DNA of 64,000 nt from Phycisphaerales bacterium (GTDB lineage Bacteria > Planctomycetota > Phycisphaerae > UBA1845 > UTPLA1), in NCBI GenBank assembly GCA_022360095.1, contig JAKSDK010000138.1:186001-250000 (forward strand), in the 5' to 3' direction. The position numbers were made by a program, and so were the translations under genes. The notes beneath the pieces are model-generated. The model made no database searches. It had not been told where the DNA came from and saw nothing but the letters and a program-made list of their open reading frames with translations. Numbering within the stretch: position 1 is the stretch's first letter; every line of letters begins with the position of its first letter. Of the stretch, positions 1 through 9,084 are shown in pieces.

Positions 1-1
1 G

Positions 2-403
2 GAAGACCTCAGTCGGCCGGGCGATAAGGAATCGTGGATATTTGGGGCGCCGGCCGGTGGCATGTGTTTCACATTTGGCGCCCATGTCTTAAGTGTGCAT
101 ACCGGAACGAAGTTTTTTATGTTCGCCACGATTGAACACGAGCGCGAAATGATACGCCGTTTCAGTTTTCGTCTGGCCTCCTTGCTGGGCAACGACCGCG
201 TAATCTATACCGCCTGTGAGGGTTTGGGAGACCACCTAAGAGACTGCATCTATGATGGGTACTCGTTAACGGAGATCGAAGAGAAGCTGGCCGATGGCGG
301 CCTGCCGGCTCCCTCGATTGAGGCTCTGTATTCAGAAGGCATTGGTTGGCAAAGACATTACTTCATTGACCGGTTCGACGACTTCCGGAACCGGTCGATT
401 TGA
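2..403 (+). CDS. C-terminal part of an unrecognised protein (5' end outside window)
   Basis: The frame is open from the first complete codon of the window to a TGA at 401-403, with no stop upstream of the first internal ATG at 62. The gene therefore most likely starts before the window, and only its last 133 residues or so are visible. These residues include a glycine-rich stretch (GAPAGG) just before that ATG. The rest is mixed hydrophilic sequence, with a basic segment near the middle and an aromatic, arginine-rich C-terminus. I see no signal peptide, membrane segment or metal-binding motif in the visible part. I do not recognise the family. It lies about 75 bp upstream of gcvP on the same strand and could be co-transcribed with it. 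Confidence 0.5.
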   Translation, partial: EDLSRPGDKESWIFGAPAGGMCFTFGAHVLSVHTGTKFFMFATIEHEREMIRRFSFRLASLLGNDRVIYTACEGLGDHLRDCIYDGYSLTEIEEKLADGGLPAPSIEALYSEGIGWQRHYFIDRFDDFRNRSI

Positions 404-479
404 GAACGAACCATGCCTGACGGAGTACTCAGCCACGGTTTGATCGACTACAATTATTTATTTGTGCGGTGAACGCTCG

Positions 480-3455
480 ATGATACCAGAATCCACACAA
501 ACACCAACGGAAAATGAATTCCCATCCATGGCCGACGCACCGAACCCCGGCAATATTCTCAAGCCTTCCGACACCTTCGTCGATCGCCATATCGGCCCGC
601 GCAACGAAGATGTCCGTGAAATGCTGGCCACGGTCGGGTACGGGTCGCTGGATGAACTGATTGAGGCGACGATCCCCGCAGAGATACGATTGCGCGAGCC
701 GCTGCTTCTGGAACGGGCACGGAGCGAGCATGAATTGCTGGCCGATCTCAGGGCGATTGCAAGCAAGAACAAGGTTTTCCGTTCGCTGATCGGGATGGGC
801 TACCACGACTGCATCACGCCGCCTGTGATTCAGCGAAACATTTTCGAGAATCCCGGCTGGTACACCCAATACACGCCCTATCAGGCGGAGATCGCCCAGG
901 GACGGCTTGAGGCCTTGCTGAATTTTCAAACCATGGTCGCCGATTTGACCGGGCTGCCCATGGCCAATGCATCGTTGCTTGATGAGGCGACCGCCGCCGC
1001 CGAGGCGATGAGCATGTGCCGCCGAATCGTGGGTGGCGAGAGCAATGCCTTCTTCGTCTCGGATGACTGTCATCCGCAGACCATGACCGTGCTTCAAACG
1101 CGGGCGGAATCACTCGGGATCGAGCTGCATGTCGGACCGACGCGAGAGTTGCTTTCGCTTTTGGAGAGGCAGGAAGCCTCGCAAAGTGTTCCGGCCGATG
1201 GCGACTGGATTAAGCGTCTCTTTGGGATCCTGTTGCAGTATCCGACGACGGACGGCCGCATCGTTGATGACACCGAACTGATCGAACATGTTCATGCCGC
1301 CGGTGCCTTGGCGGTCGTCGCGACCGACCTGCTCGCCCTTACGCTTATCCCGCCGCCGGGCGAGTTTGGGGCGGATATCGCCGTCGGCAACTCACAGCGT
1401 TTCGGCGTGCCCCTCGGCTTCGGCGGCCCCCACGCGGCATTCATCGCAACGCGGGATAAATATAAGCGTCAACTTCCGGGGAGACTCGTCGGCGTCTCGA
1501 AGGATGTCCACGGCAATCCAGCCTATCGCCTGGCGGTTCATACCCGCGAGCAGCACATCCGTCGCGAGAAAGCCACAAGCAACATCTGCACCGCCCAAGT
1601 GCTGCTGGCGATTATGGCGGGGATGTACGCCGTCTATCACGGTCCCAAGGGGTTGCAGCAGATCGCCGAGCGGATTCACCAACTGGCCGTCTTGCTGCGC
1701 GAACGCCTCGCGTCGATTGGATTTTATGTTTCCGACAATCGATTCTTTGACACCATCTCGGTCGAGCTCGATATGGATGGTTACATCATGGGCACGGCTG
1801 ACTTTTTTCTCGACGCGGCCCGTGTCAAGGGTTTCAACATTCGCGAGCTCAGTCCCATTGAGTTTGCGATTAGTCTGGACGAAACGACGACGGAAGACGA
1901 TGTGATGCAACTTGTGGATGCTCTGCGGCCGTCCGGCCAGCAGCGCTCTCCATATGCTGCGCCGGAGCCCGAACTTCCCAAGCGAACGTCACCCTTTTTA
2001 ACGCACTCTGTTTTCAACAGCTATCATTCCGAAACGGAGATGATGCGTTATCTCCACCGTTTGCAACAGCGCGATCTCTCTCTCACGACCTCAATGATCC
2101 CGCTCGGCTCCTGCACGATGAAACTGAACGCGGCGACAGAGATGTTTCCCGTGTCCTGGTCCGAGTTCGGCGGCATCCATCCGTTCGCCCCGCCGGAACA
2201 GACACAAGGGTATGCGGCCCTGTTTGAGCAGCTGGAGCGCTGGCTCGCGGAAATCACGGGGCTGGCGGCCACGTCATTGCAGCCCAACGCCGGCGCGCAG
2301 GGCGAGTACGCAGGACTGCTCGTGATCCGCGCCTATCACGCCCACCGAGGCGAGCGGCATCGAGAGGTATGCCTCATTCCGGTCTCCGCCCATGGCACGA
2401 ACGCCGCCAGCGCGATCATGGCGGGGATGCGTGTCGTGCCCGTGGCCGTTGATGACGATGGTGCGATCGATCTGGCGGACTTGCGAGCCAAGGCTGAGCA
2501 ACATCGAGAAAAGCTTGCCGCCCTGATGCTGACCTATCCCTCCACGGCCGGTGTCTTCGAAGACGGCGTCCGGGGCGTGTGCGACCTCATTCATCAACAC
2601 GGCGGGCAGGTCTATATGGACGGCGCCAACATGAACGCGCAGGTCGGCCTTTGCTGTCCCGGCGACATCGGCGCGGATGTCTGTCATCTGAACCTGCACA
2701 AGACGTTCTGCATCCCCCACGGTGGCGGCGGCCCCGGCATGGGGCCGATTTGCGTCGCCACGCATCTTGTGCCCTTCCTGCCTGGACACCCTCTGAAATC
2801 GGACGCTAAGGATCAGACGATCGGCGCCGTATCAGCGGCGCCCTATGGAAGCCCGAGCATCCTGCCGATTTCCTATGCATACATCGCCATGATGGGTGCC
2901 GAAGGGTTGACCCGTTCGTCACAGATCGCCATTTTGAATGCGAATTACATGGCAAAACGCCTCGAAGCGCACTATCCGATTCTCTATGCGGGAAAGAACG
3001 GCCGCGTCGCCCATGAGTTCATCATCGATTGCCGTCACTTTGACAAGTCCGCCGACATCAAAATCGACGACATCGCCAAGCGCCTGATGGATTACGGTTT
3101 CCACGCTCCGACCATGTCCTGGCCGGTCGCCGGGACCCTGATGATCGAGCCGACCGAGAGCGAGTCAAAGGCCGAACTTGATCGATTCTGCGAGGCGCTG
3201 ATCGCCGTTCGCGAGGAGATTCGGGCCGTCGAGGAGCGCCGAGCGGATCGCGAGGACAACGTGCTGAAAGGAGCCCCGCACACCGCCGAGGCGATCGCCG
3301 CGGACGAATGGGTCCATCCATACTCACGCCAACAGGCGGCCTTTCCGGCACCCTGGGTGCGTGAACACAAGTTCTGGCCCGCCGTCGGGCGAATCGACAA
3401 CGTCTGGGGCGATCGGAATCTGTTCTGCTCTTGCCCCCCACTCGTCGAAGATTGA
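480..3455 (+). CDS. gcvP: Glycine dehydrogenase (decarboxylating), P-protein, single-chain
   Basis: This is the P-protein of the glycine cleavage system. It decarboxylates glycine with pyridoxal phosphate and passes the aminomethyl group to the lipoyl H-protein. At about 991 residues it is the full-length single-chain form, with both the N-terminal half (opening DRHIGP) and the C-terminal half, rather than the split two-subunit form. The PLP lysine sits in the block [20 protein letters not shown] in the second half. I chose the ATG at 480, preceded by a weak GGTGA. A TTG at 462 and an ATG at 528 are alternatives. No gcvH or gcvT is visible next to it. The 76-nt leader after the upstream gene is too short for a glycine riboswitch. 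An 11-nt direct repeat flanks the gene at 435-445 and 3460-3470. Confidence 0.96.
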   Translation: MIPESTQTPTENEFPSMADAPNPGNILKPSDTFVDRHIGPRNEDVREMLATVGYGSLDELIEATIPAEIRLREPLLLERARSEHELLADLRAIASKNKVFRSLIGMGYHDCITPPVIQRNIFENPGWYTQYTPYQAEIAQGRLEALLNFQTMVADLTGLPMANASLLDEATAAAEAMSMCRRIVGGESNAFFVSDDCHPQTMTVLQTRAESLGIELHVGPTRELLSLLERQEASQSVPADGDWIKRLFGILLQYPTTDGRIVDDTELIEHVHAAGALAVVATDLLALTLIPPPGEFGADIAVGNSQRFGVPLGFGGPHAAFIATRDKYKRQLPGRLVGVSKDVHGNPAYRLAVHTREQHIRREKATSNICTAQVLLAIMAGMYAVYHGPKGLQQIAERIHQLAVLLRERLASIGFYVSDNRFFDTISVELDMDGYIMGTADFFLDAARVKGFNIRELSPIEFAISLDETTTEDDVMQLVDALRPSGQQRSPYAAPEPELPKRTSPFLTHSVFNSYHSETEMMRYLHRLQQRDLSLTTSMIPLGSCTMKLNAATEMFPVSWSEFGGIHPFAPPEQTQGYAALFEQLERWLAEITGLAATSLQPNAGAQGEYAGLLVIRAYHAHRGERHREVCLIPVSAHGTNAASAIMAGMRVVPVAVDDDGAIDLADLRAKAEQHREKLAALMLTYPSTAGVFEDGVRGVCDLIHQHGGQVYMDGANMNAQVGLCCPGDIGADVCHLNLHKTFCIPHGGGGPGMGPICVATHLVPFLPGHPLKSDAKDQTIGAVSAAPYGSPSILPISYAYIAMMGAEGLTRSSQIAILNANYMAKRLEAHYPILYAGKNGRVAHEFIIDCRHFDKSADIKIDDIAKRLMDYGFHAPTMSWPVAGTLMIEPTESESKAELDRFCEALIAVREEIRAVEERRADREDNVLKGAPHTAEAIAADEWVHPYSRQQAAFPAPWVREHKFWPAVGRIDNVWGDRNLFCSCPPLVED

Positions 3456-3600
3456 CACGACGGTTTGATCCGACTTTCATCCCGCCACTACGACCTGAAA
3501 TGCAAGACATGAATCATTCAGTTGACGTGTAGGCGTCAATCGCCGATTATTGTTGCCGGCCCATCAAACGACGACAAAATGAGCATGTGGTTTTTGACCA

Positions 3601-4347
3601 GTGCCGACTTTCAAACAGATCGTTGAGCAGAGCGACACACGACTCGGTCGACTGTTTGATCTTTTCATCCAGTCACTCATCGTTCTTTCGCTGATTTCAT
3701 TCTCTATCGGCACATTGCCGGGGCTTTCCATCGGCGTCAAGGTATGGTTGCGTCGACTTGAATTCGTCATCGTGTTGATTTTCACGATCGAGTATGTTTT
3801 ACGGGCGTGTTTATCACGTCCTCGACACCGCTATGTCTTCAGCTTTTTGGGTATCATCGACCTCGCCGCCGTTCTGCCTTTTTACCTGACGATCGGCCTG
3901 GACCTCCGTTCACTTCGCGCGCTCCGCCTGCTGAGGCTGTTTCACATCCTCAAGCTGGCACGCTACAGCTCCGCGATTCGGAAGTTCCACGTGGCGTTAA
4001 TTCTTGCAAAGGAAGAAATCCTCCTTTTCCTCGCCCTAACGGCCATTCTTCTTTTTCTGACTGCCGTCGGTATCTATTACTTTGAACGCGATGCGCAACC
4101 GGAAGCGTTCTCGTCGGTGTTCCACAGTCTCTGGTGGGCTGTTGCGACTCTAACAACCGTAGGATACGGCGATGTCTATCCCGTCACGACCGGGGGGAAG
4201 ATTTTCACTTTCTTCATATTGATCATCGGCCTCGGCATCGTCTCGGTTCCCGCCGGCCTGGTAGCCTCGTCCCTTGAGAAGGCCCGAGACCTGGAAAATG
4301 AAGATTCCCATCCTGCAGAACGCGAGGAGCAAGAAGGCGCCACGTGA
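3601..4347 (+). CDS. Voltage-gated potassium channel (Kv-type, six TM)
   Basis: A 248-residue ion-transport family protein. Four hydrophobic segments are followed by a pore loop with the K+ selectivity filter TVGYGD near residue 185 and a final membrane helix. The voltage-sensor helix S4 is clear as a run of arginines spaced every third residue (LRSLRALRLLRLFHILK) around residue 100. The length is typical of small bacterial Kv channels with no large C-terminal regulatory domain. The C-terminus is a short acidic tail. The start is GTG at 3601; the upstream sequence shows no strong Shine-Dalgarno. It is probably monocistronic, because the next gene is convergent. Confidence 0.9.
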   Translation: MPTFKQIVEQSDTRLGRLFDLFIQSLIVLSLISFSIGTLPGLSIGVKVWLRRLEFVIVLIFTIEYVLRACLSRPRHRYVFSFLGIIDLAAVLPFYLTIGLDLRSLRALRLLRLFHILKLARYSSAIRKFHVALILAKEEILLFLALTAILLFLTAVGIYYFERDAQPEAFSSVFHSLWWAVATLTTVGYGDVYPVTTGGKIFTFFILIIGLGIVSVPAGLVASSLEKARDLENEDSHPAEREEQEGAT

Positions 4348-4357
4348 CAAGGAAATG

Positions 4358-4396
4358 AAAAACGCCGCCACCCGGAAGAACCTGGGTAGCGGCGTT
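4358..4396 (-). terminator. Rho-independent terminator of the peroxidase gene
   Basis: The outer arms AACGCCGC (4361-4368) and GCGGCGTT (4389-4396) pair perfectly. Inside them ACCCGG and CCTGGGT can extend the stem with a bulge. Read on the minus strand, the hairpin is followed by a run of T, which fits the end of the peroxidase transcript. On the plus strand there is no T tract, so termination of the channel gene here is less certain. Confidence 0.6.
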
Positions 4397-4422
4397 CACG
4401 AAGACTCAAATGAAATCGTCTG

Positions 4423-6126
4423 TTAGCGGTTCCTCCGGCGACGCAGGAGCAGGCCGGCTCCGAAACCGAGCAAAAGCAGAGTCCCCGGCTCAGGGATGAA
4501 GAATACATTCCCCTGAAGTCCCGTGACATTCGTGTTTCGTGCGATGATTTCGGCGAGCGTGGTGCCGTTGATTTCCGCCAAGAGCTGAGCGTTAAAGAAC
4601 GGATCATTCTCATACCAGAAACGATCGCCGTCGCGGAGTCGCTCGAACTGATCGACAAGAATCGCGTTGATCAACTCGCCGACACTGCTGCCCGGCAAAT
4701 GGTCCTCGGCCAGGCCGCCAATCCACAGGTCAATGTCATTGACGCTGGCATAGACGGAAGCGAGTGCCGTTTGAACGGCCACATCCGAGGTGATGTCGGC
4801 AAAGGTTGCCACTGGGGCCAGCCCCATGTCCACTCGCGCCTGATTGTAACTCTGTAGACCGTGATCTCGGCCGCGCTGAAGGTTCAGCGACGCCAGATCG
4901 AGACCCCCGGAGCCGGGAGGCCCGAAGAGAAAGTTGCGAACATCGCCCACAATTTTCGTATCGATTTCCTGCATTTCCTGGGAGGCAAGACCTTTGAGCA
5001 CCGAATCGATCCCGCCTTCGGCGGTAATTCGATTGGGATTGAAGAAAGCGTCCGCGAGTGACAAGTCGCCGGCTCCGTTGCCCGGACGCTTGAGCGTCGT
5101 TGAGAGCATGGAGTGGCCCAGGCGGTAAGCAGCGGTCGAAAACTCATTGCTTACACCGGCATCGACTGTGGAGCTATAGCCGGTGTACCCGCTGACCGCT
5201 CCGGAGCCGAGCAACGCCGGAAGAAACTCGTTATAGGTGATGGCCTGCATCTGGGCGCCGACGATCTTACGGGCCTGCTGGTAAATCTGCTCGTCGTTGA
5301 ACCCGGGATTGGCCAGGGCAATCTCGTCCGCGAGGCGATTGTGCTCACGAACAAAGAGCGTGTGCATGGCCGTCAGACCGGTCTGCTCGTTGGCCCGGAC
5401 GTCACCCGCGAGAAAGAGATCCTGATCGGCGACAATCCCTGCGTCATTGGCGTTGGGAAGAAGACCGGTGTTGAACGGCAGGAGGTCTCCCGTGGCGTGA
5501 GAACTTGTCGCAAGTTTCCCGCCCGAGAAGGTCCGCAACGCCGCGGCTCTCGTTGCATCCGAGCCATAGACGTTTGAGGCATCAATATACGACGTGATCT
5601 GATTAAGCTGCTGTCTCGGATTGCCTACGCCCGTGCCGGTGGCAGCGTCGTAAACGGACCGATTCATCCCGATCGTCTCGACTCCGGTGTTGAAGGGATC
5701 GAACCAAGCATCTCCCGCAGGCACGGCAATATCAAACGGCTCGGCCGGACTCGCCCCTGCGGTCAGATCAATGTCGTGATCGAGGAACTGGCCCCATTGC
5801 CAGACATAATCGGTCAAATTGCGGTTGTTGAGGATCGAGCCGGTTTGGTGCGCAACGGCGTTGCTGATGGCCCGCGGACTCGCGCGCGAAGCTCCGGCCG
5901 GCGTGGAAATGCCATCGCCATAGTCGGACGAACCCAGCCGAAGAAGCTGAGTATCGGCGCTCCCCCAGTTCGGGTTGGCTACGTTGTTCCCCGTCCCGTC
6001 AATGGAACGATTCTGTGCGGACACGACATGCTGTCCCGCTCCGATCGCGACCGTGAGTGTCACCGCCGCAAACAGCCGGGATAGACGCGCGTACGGCCCC
6101 CCAGATTCTCTCCTTCCGTATCTCAT
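4423..6126 (-). CDS. Secreted animal-type haem peroxidase with PEP-CTERM anchor
   Basis: A 567-residue protein of the animal haem peroxidase (peroxinectin/myeloperoxidase-like) superfamily. The N-terminus has a basic stretch and a hydrophobic signal segment. The distal-His block WGQFLDHDIDLTAG lies near residue 112, with Asp positions that bind calcium in this family. The proximal-His region GHSMLS and the RGRDHG motif are also present. The C-terminus is a classic PEP-CTERM tail: PEP, a leucine/glycine-rich membrane helix, then RRRR. That tail predicts exosortase processing at the cell surface. It probably oxidises halides or phenolics outside the cytoplasm; the substrate cannot be read from sequence. 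A strong AAGGAGGG precedes the ATG. Confidence 0.9.
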   Translation of the reverse strand: MRYGRRESGGPYARLSRLFAAVTLTVAIGAGQHVVSAQNRSIDGTGNNVANPNWGSADTQLLRLGSSDYGDGISTPAGASRASPRAISNAVAHQTGSILNNRNLTDYVWQWGQFLDHDIDLTAGASPAEPFDIAVPAGDAWFDPFNTGVETIGMNRSVYDAATGTGVGNPRQQLNQITSYIDASNVYGSDATRAAALRTFSGGKLATSSHATGDLLPFNTGLLPNANDAGIVADQDLFLAGDVRANEQTGLTAMHTLFVREHNRLADEIALANPGFNDEQIYQQARKIVGAQMQAITYNEFLPALLGSGAVSGYTGYSSTVDAGVSNEFSTAAYRLGHSMLSTTLKRPGNGAGDLSLADAFFNPNRITAEGGIDSVLKGLASQEMQEIDTKIVGDVRNFLFGPPGSGGLDLASLNLQRGRDHGLQSYNQARVDMGLAPVATFADITSDVAVQTALASVYASVNDIDLWIGGLAEDHLPGSSVGELINAILVDQFERLRDGDRFWYENDPFFNAQLLAEINGTTLAEIIARNTNVTGLQGNVFFIPEPGTLLLLGFGAGLLLRRRRNR

Positions 6127-6213
6127 GGATACAACCCTCCTTATAAAATGGACAATACCTATACTATCAAGAAGGACAACCTACTCCAAATGATCTCCCC
6201 AGATCGACGTATT

Positions 6214-6241
6214 ATTATACCCTACCGAGTCTTGAATACAA
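6214..6241 (-). promoter_or_regulatory. Sigma-70-like promoter of the peroxidase gene
   Basis: On the minus strand TTGTAT (6241-6236) is followed after 16 nt by a perfect TATAAT (6219-6214). It lies about 90 nt upstream of the peroxidase ATG. The -10 match is strong and the -35 weak. This would give an untranslated leader of roughly 80 nt ending in the strong Shine-Dalgarno. Confidence 0.45.
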
Positions 6242-6357
6242 GTTTCAATAAGGCTCTCCGCGAGCGGCACTTGCATACAAAACCCTGTCGCGCAAGGACC
6301 AAACGACCGTCCCAAAACTGATCCGAACCCGAAAATAGGGCAATCCGCCGAATGGCC

Positions 6358-6385
6358 TTGACGCCGACTTCGAATAGGATTTAAT
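6358..6385 (+). promoter_or_regulatory. Promoter of the tRNA-Gly gene
   Basis: TTGACG (6358-6363) and TTTAAT (6380-6385) are separated by 16 nt. They match the sigma-70 consensus at 5 of 6 positions or nearly so. The predicted start of transcription is about 30 nt before the mature tRNA 5' end at 6425. Confidence 0.5.
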
Positions 6386-6424
6386 TAGCCTCCGTCGCTG
6401 AAGACCATCAACGACGACAAAACT

Positions 6425-6496
6425 GCGGGTGTAGCTCAGTGGTAGAGCGTCACGTTGCCAACGTGAATGTCGTGAGTTCGAATCTCATCACCCGCT
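6425..6496 (+). tRNA. tRNA-Gly, anticodon GCC
   Basis: A 72-nt cloverleaf. The acceptor arms GCGGGTG and CACCCGC pair fully. The D arm is GCTC/GAGC, and the anticodon stem TCACG/CGTGA holds the loop TTGCCAA with anticodon GCC. The T arm has the TTCGAAT loop closed by GTGAG/CTCAT with one G-U pair. The discriminator base is T, and CCA is not encoded. It stands alone between the peroxidase promoter region and hypE. Confidence 0.95.
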
Positions 6497-6564
6497 TTCG
6501 AAAATCACGCTGAAGCGCAAGCTGTCAAAACTCCCGCAAATGGCGATTTTCTCCAGACCACGAC

Positions 6565-7620
6565 TCAGCAGATCCGCGGGAGCTGCTCGCCGCTCAACAT
6601 GTCAATGATCCGACTTGCCCCGATCCGGCTGCGCATCGTCACGGTCGGCGGCCGCGACCCAGACACCACGCCGACAACGCAAGCGTCCCTGCCGACGACG
6701 TGGCCATTCATAAGCTCGATCGTCCTCGCCGCCTGCTCGGGCGGAACAAAGACGACGAATCTGCCCTCACAAGCGACGTAAAGCGGATCCAACCCCAACA
6801 TTTCACAAGCGCCACGGACGTCTTCTCGAATCGGAATTGAGCACTCATCGATCTCCATTGAAAGGCAGGCGGCATCGGCGATTTCGTTCAGCGCGCTGGC
6901 CAAACCGCCACGCGTGAGATCGCGCATGCAGTGGATCTCCATTCCCGAAGACAAGAGCGACATCACCAGATCCGAAACGATTGCGGAATCACTTTCGATT
7001 TCACTCTCGAATTCCAGTCCCTCGCGCTGGGCCATGATCGCGATACCGTGCCGACCGATGTCACCGCTGAGGATCACCGCGTCACCGGGGCGCACGTGCC
7101 GCGGCGTAATGTCGAGTGCATGTTCAATCACACCGACTCCGGCCGTATTGATGAACACGCCGTCCGCCTTGCCCTTGTCGACCACTTTGGTATCACCGGT
7201 GATGACTCGCACGCCGGCGCCATGGGCCGCATCGCGCATGGATTGCACCACACGGCTCAATGTTTCCATGGGCAAACCTTCTTCAATGATGAAGCCGGTG
7301 CTCAGGTACAAGGGGCGTGCGCCGCTCATCGCCAGATCATTGACCGTGCCGTGAACGGCGAGAGAGCCAATATCTCCACCGGGAAAGAAAAGCGGATGCA
7401 CGACATAGGAGTCCGTTGTGAAGGCCAGCTTGGTCGAGCCGACCTCCACCACTGCGGCGTCGTGCCGTTGGGCCAGTTCGTCGTTGTCGAAGGCGGGCAG
7501 AAATATCTTTTCGATAAGCTCACGCATCAACGTCCCGCCACCGCCGTGGGCCAACAAAACCCTGGGATAATCTTTCATTGGCACGGGACAGGAGGCCGTG
7601 AATTCCGCAGTTTCGCTCAT
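6565..7620 (-). CDS. hypE: Carbamoyl dehydratase HypE (hydrogenase maturation)
   Basis: HypE receives a carbamoyl group from HypF on its C-terminal cysteine and dehydrates it with ATP to a thiocyanate. The cyanide is then passed to iron on HypC-HypD. The protein begins the family core with [14 protein letters not shown], has the PurM/AIRS-like fold, and ends in the required C-terminal cysteine (PRIC). It is about 351 residues from the ATG at 7620; an in-frame ATG at 7638 overlaps the end of hypD and is an alternative start. It is the last gene of hypF-hypC-hypD-hypE. The 8-nt repeat array at the end of hypD lies immediately upstream and could affect translational coupling. Confidence 0.95.
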   Translation of the reverse strand: MSETAEFTASCPVPMKDYPRVLLAHGGGGTLMRELIEKIFLPAFDNDELAQRHDAAVVEVGSTKLAFTTDSYVVHPLFFPGGDIGSLAVHGTVNDLAMSGARPLYLSTGFIIEEGLPMETLSRVVQSMRDAAHGAGVRVITGDTKVVDKGKADGVFINTAGVGVIEHALDITPRHVRPGDAVILSGDIGRHGIAIMAQREGLEFESEIESDSAIVSDLVMSLLSSGMEIHCMRDLTRGGLASALNEIADAACLSMEIDECSIPIREDVRGACEMLGLDPLYVACEGRFVVFVPPEQAARTIELMNGHVVGRDACVVGVVSGSRPPTVTMRSRIGASRIIDMLSGEQLPRIC

Positions 7621-7624
7621 GGTT

Positions 7625-8833
7625 TCAGCCCATCGCATTCTCTGACGTTTTGATGTTTTGAAATTTTGATGTTTGACGTTTTGAAGTTTTGAAGTTTTGA
7701 CGTGTTGACGTGTTGACGTTTTGAAGTTTTGACGTTTTGACGTTTCTTAAATTTCCCCGGTATCGATGGTAAGCCGCACAGGCGCCCTCGGTCGACACCA
7801 TCGGTGCACCAAGCGGTCGCTCCGGCGTACAGCGCGTGCCGAAAACCGGGCAGTCATGAGGTTTCTTGATGCCCTGCAGTACGAGGCCGCTGATGCACTC
7901 CGAAGGTTCCTCAGTGACGTGTTCAGCGAGACCGAAGCGAAGCTCGGCATCAAATGCAGCGTAGCGTTCACGAAGGCCAAGACCGCTTCGGGGAATGTGG
8001 CCGATGCCCCGCCACTTTTGGTCGACGATCTGAAACGCCTCGCGCATGAAATGTTGCGCTCGTTGATTGCCTTCTCGGCGTACGGACCGGATGTATTGGT
8101 TTTCCACCTCGGCCCGGCCTTCCTCCAGTTGTTTCACGCACAGGTAAATGCCGTGCAGAATGTCCACCGGTTCGAAACCGGTCACCACGATGGGCACGTG
8201 ATATTTCTCCGCGATCGGACCGTATTCGTCGTACCCCATGATCGTGCAGACATGACCCGCCGCGAGAAAGCCCTGGACCTGATTCGAAGGCGACGAAAGG
8301 ATGGCCTCGATCGCCGGCGGAACCAACACGTGAGAAACGAGAATTGAGAAATTGGTGATATTCCGTTGCTCGGCCTGATGCACGGCCATGGCGTTGGCCG
8401 GGGCCGTCGTCTCAAAACCGACCGCGAAGAAAACGACCTGCTTTTGAGGATTCTCTGAAGCAAGGCGCACGGCGTCCAACGGTGAATAGACCATCCGCAC
8501 ATCCCCGCCCGAAGCCTTGACGGTCAGAAGATCCTTGTCCGAACCAGGCACTCTTAACATGTCCCCGAATGAACAAAAGATCACGTCGTGCAGGGCCGCG
8601 ATTTCGACGGCTTTGTCAATCAGTTCGATCGGCGTCACGCAGACCGGACATCCCGGGCCGTGGATCAACGTGATTTCGTCCGGCAGCAGTTCGTCAATGC
8701 CGTACTTGACGATGGAATGCGTCTGGCCGCCGCAGATTTCCATGAGTCGATGCGGCCTTGTCGTGACGTCACGAACGGCACGTGCGAATCGTTGCGCCGC
8801 GTCCGCATCACGATATTCATCAATGAACTTCAT
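7625..8833 (-). CDS. hypD: Hydrogenase maturation protein HypD with repeat-derived C-terminal tail
   Basis: HypD is the Fe-S scaffold on which, together with HypC, the Fe(CN)2CO unit is assembled. Family motifs are present: ICGGQTH near residue 35, [10 protein letters not shown] near 60, the [11 protein letters not shown] block, and the cysteine-rich C-terminal part ending in [11 protein letters not shown]. HypD normally stops at about this point. Here some 40 more residues follow with an 8-residue period ([24 protein letters not shown] and variants), encoded by a tandem array of 8-nt units. The total is 402 residues. The start ATG overlaps the hypC stop as ATGA. The tail is very unlikely to be needed for catalysis. 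Confidence 0.95.
   Translation of the reverse strand: MKFIDEYRDADAAQRFARAVRDVTTRPHRLMEICGGQTHSIVKYGIDELLPDEITLIHGPGCPVCVTPIELIDKAVEIAALHDVIFCSFGDMLRVPGSDKDLLTVKASGGDVRMVYSPLDAVRLASENPQKQVVFFAVGFETTAPANAMAVHQAEQRNITNFSILVSHVLVPPAIEAILSSPSNQVQGFLAAGHVCTIMGYDEYGPIAEKYHVPIVVTGFEPVDILHGIYLCVKQLEEGRAEVENQYIRSVRREGNQRAQHFMREAFQIVDQKWRGIGHIPRSGLGLRERYAAFDAELRFGLAEHVTEEPSECISGLVLQGIKKPHDCPVFGTRCTPERPLGAPMVSTEGACAAYHRYRGNLRNVKTSKLQNVNTSTRQNFKTSKRQTSKFQNIKTSENAMG
7643..7745 (-). repeat. Tandem 8-nt repeat array in the 3' end of hypD
   Basis: Read on the coding strand, about twelve units of consensus TCAAAACG follow each other, with variants ending in CT, CA or TT and internal TCAACACG. One unit is 7 nt long. 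Because 8 is not a multiple of 3, three units make an 8-residue peptide period and all frames are visited. On the coding strand the array is free of stop codons; on the other strand it contains TGA. It lies between the conserved end of HypD and the start of hypE. Confidence 0.9.
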
Positions 8834-9084
8834 GTGGAATCGCCTTCCAATTCGTCCAGCTCATTCATCTGATCAAGGTATTCAAACACTCGCCCCGCTT
8901 CTTCTTCGCTCACGACACTGATCGCCACCCCGACGTGCACAAGGACATATTGGCCCACCTTCGCTTCAGGCACACAGGCAAGGGACACGTTCTTCATCAC
9001 ACCGCCGAAGCTGACCGTGCCCGTGCGAAGCAGAGGGTCTTCTCCGCCGACGCTCAGAACCTGACCTGGGATGGCTAGGCACAT
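8830..9084 (-). CDS. hypC: Hydrogenase maturation chaperone HypC
   Basis: An 84-residue protein starting with the family signature MCLAIPG, whose Cys2 binds iron together with HypD. The sequence [20 protein letters not shown] is the typical small OB-like core of HypC/HupF. It also chaperones the hydrogenase large subunit in known systems. It overlaps hypF by 10 nt at its 5' end and hypD by 4 nt at its 3' end, so tight translational coupling is expected. A GGGAG and an AGAAGG precede the ATG. Confidence 0.96.
   Translation of the reverse strand: MCLAIPGQVLSVGGEDPLLRTGTVSFGGVMKNVSLACVPEAKVGQYVLVHVGVAISVVSEEEAGRVFEYLDQMNELDELEGDST

Noticed and set aside
404..479. Glycine riboswitch before gcvP
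   Set aside because: The leader is only about 75 nt and shows no aptamer-like conserved stems.
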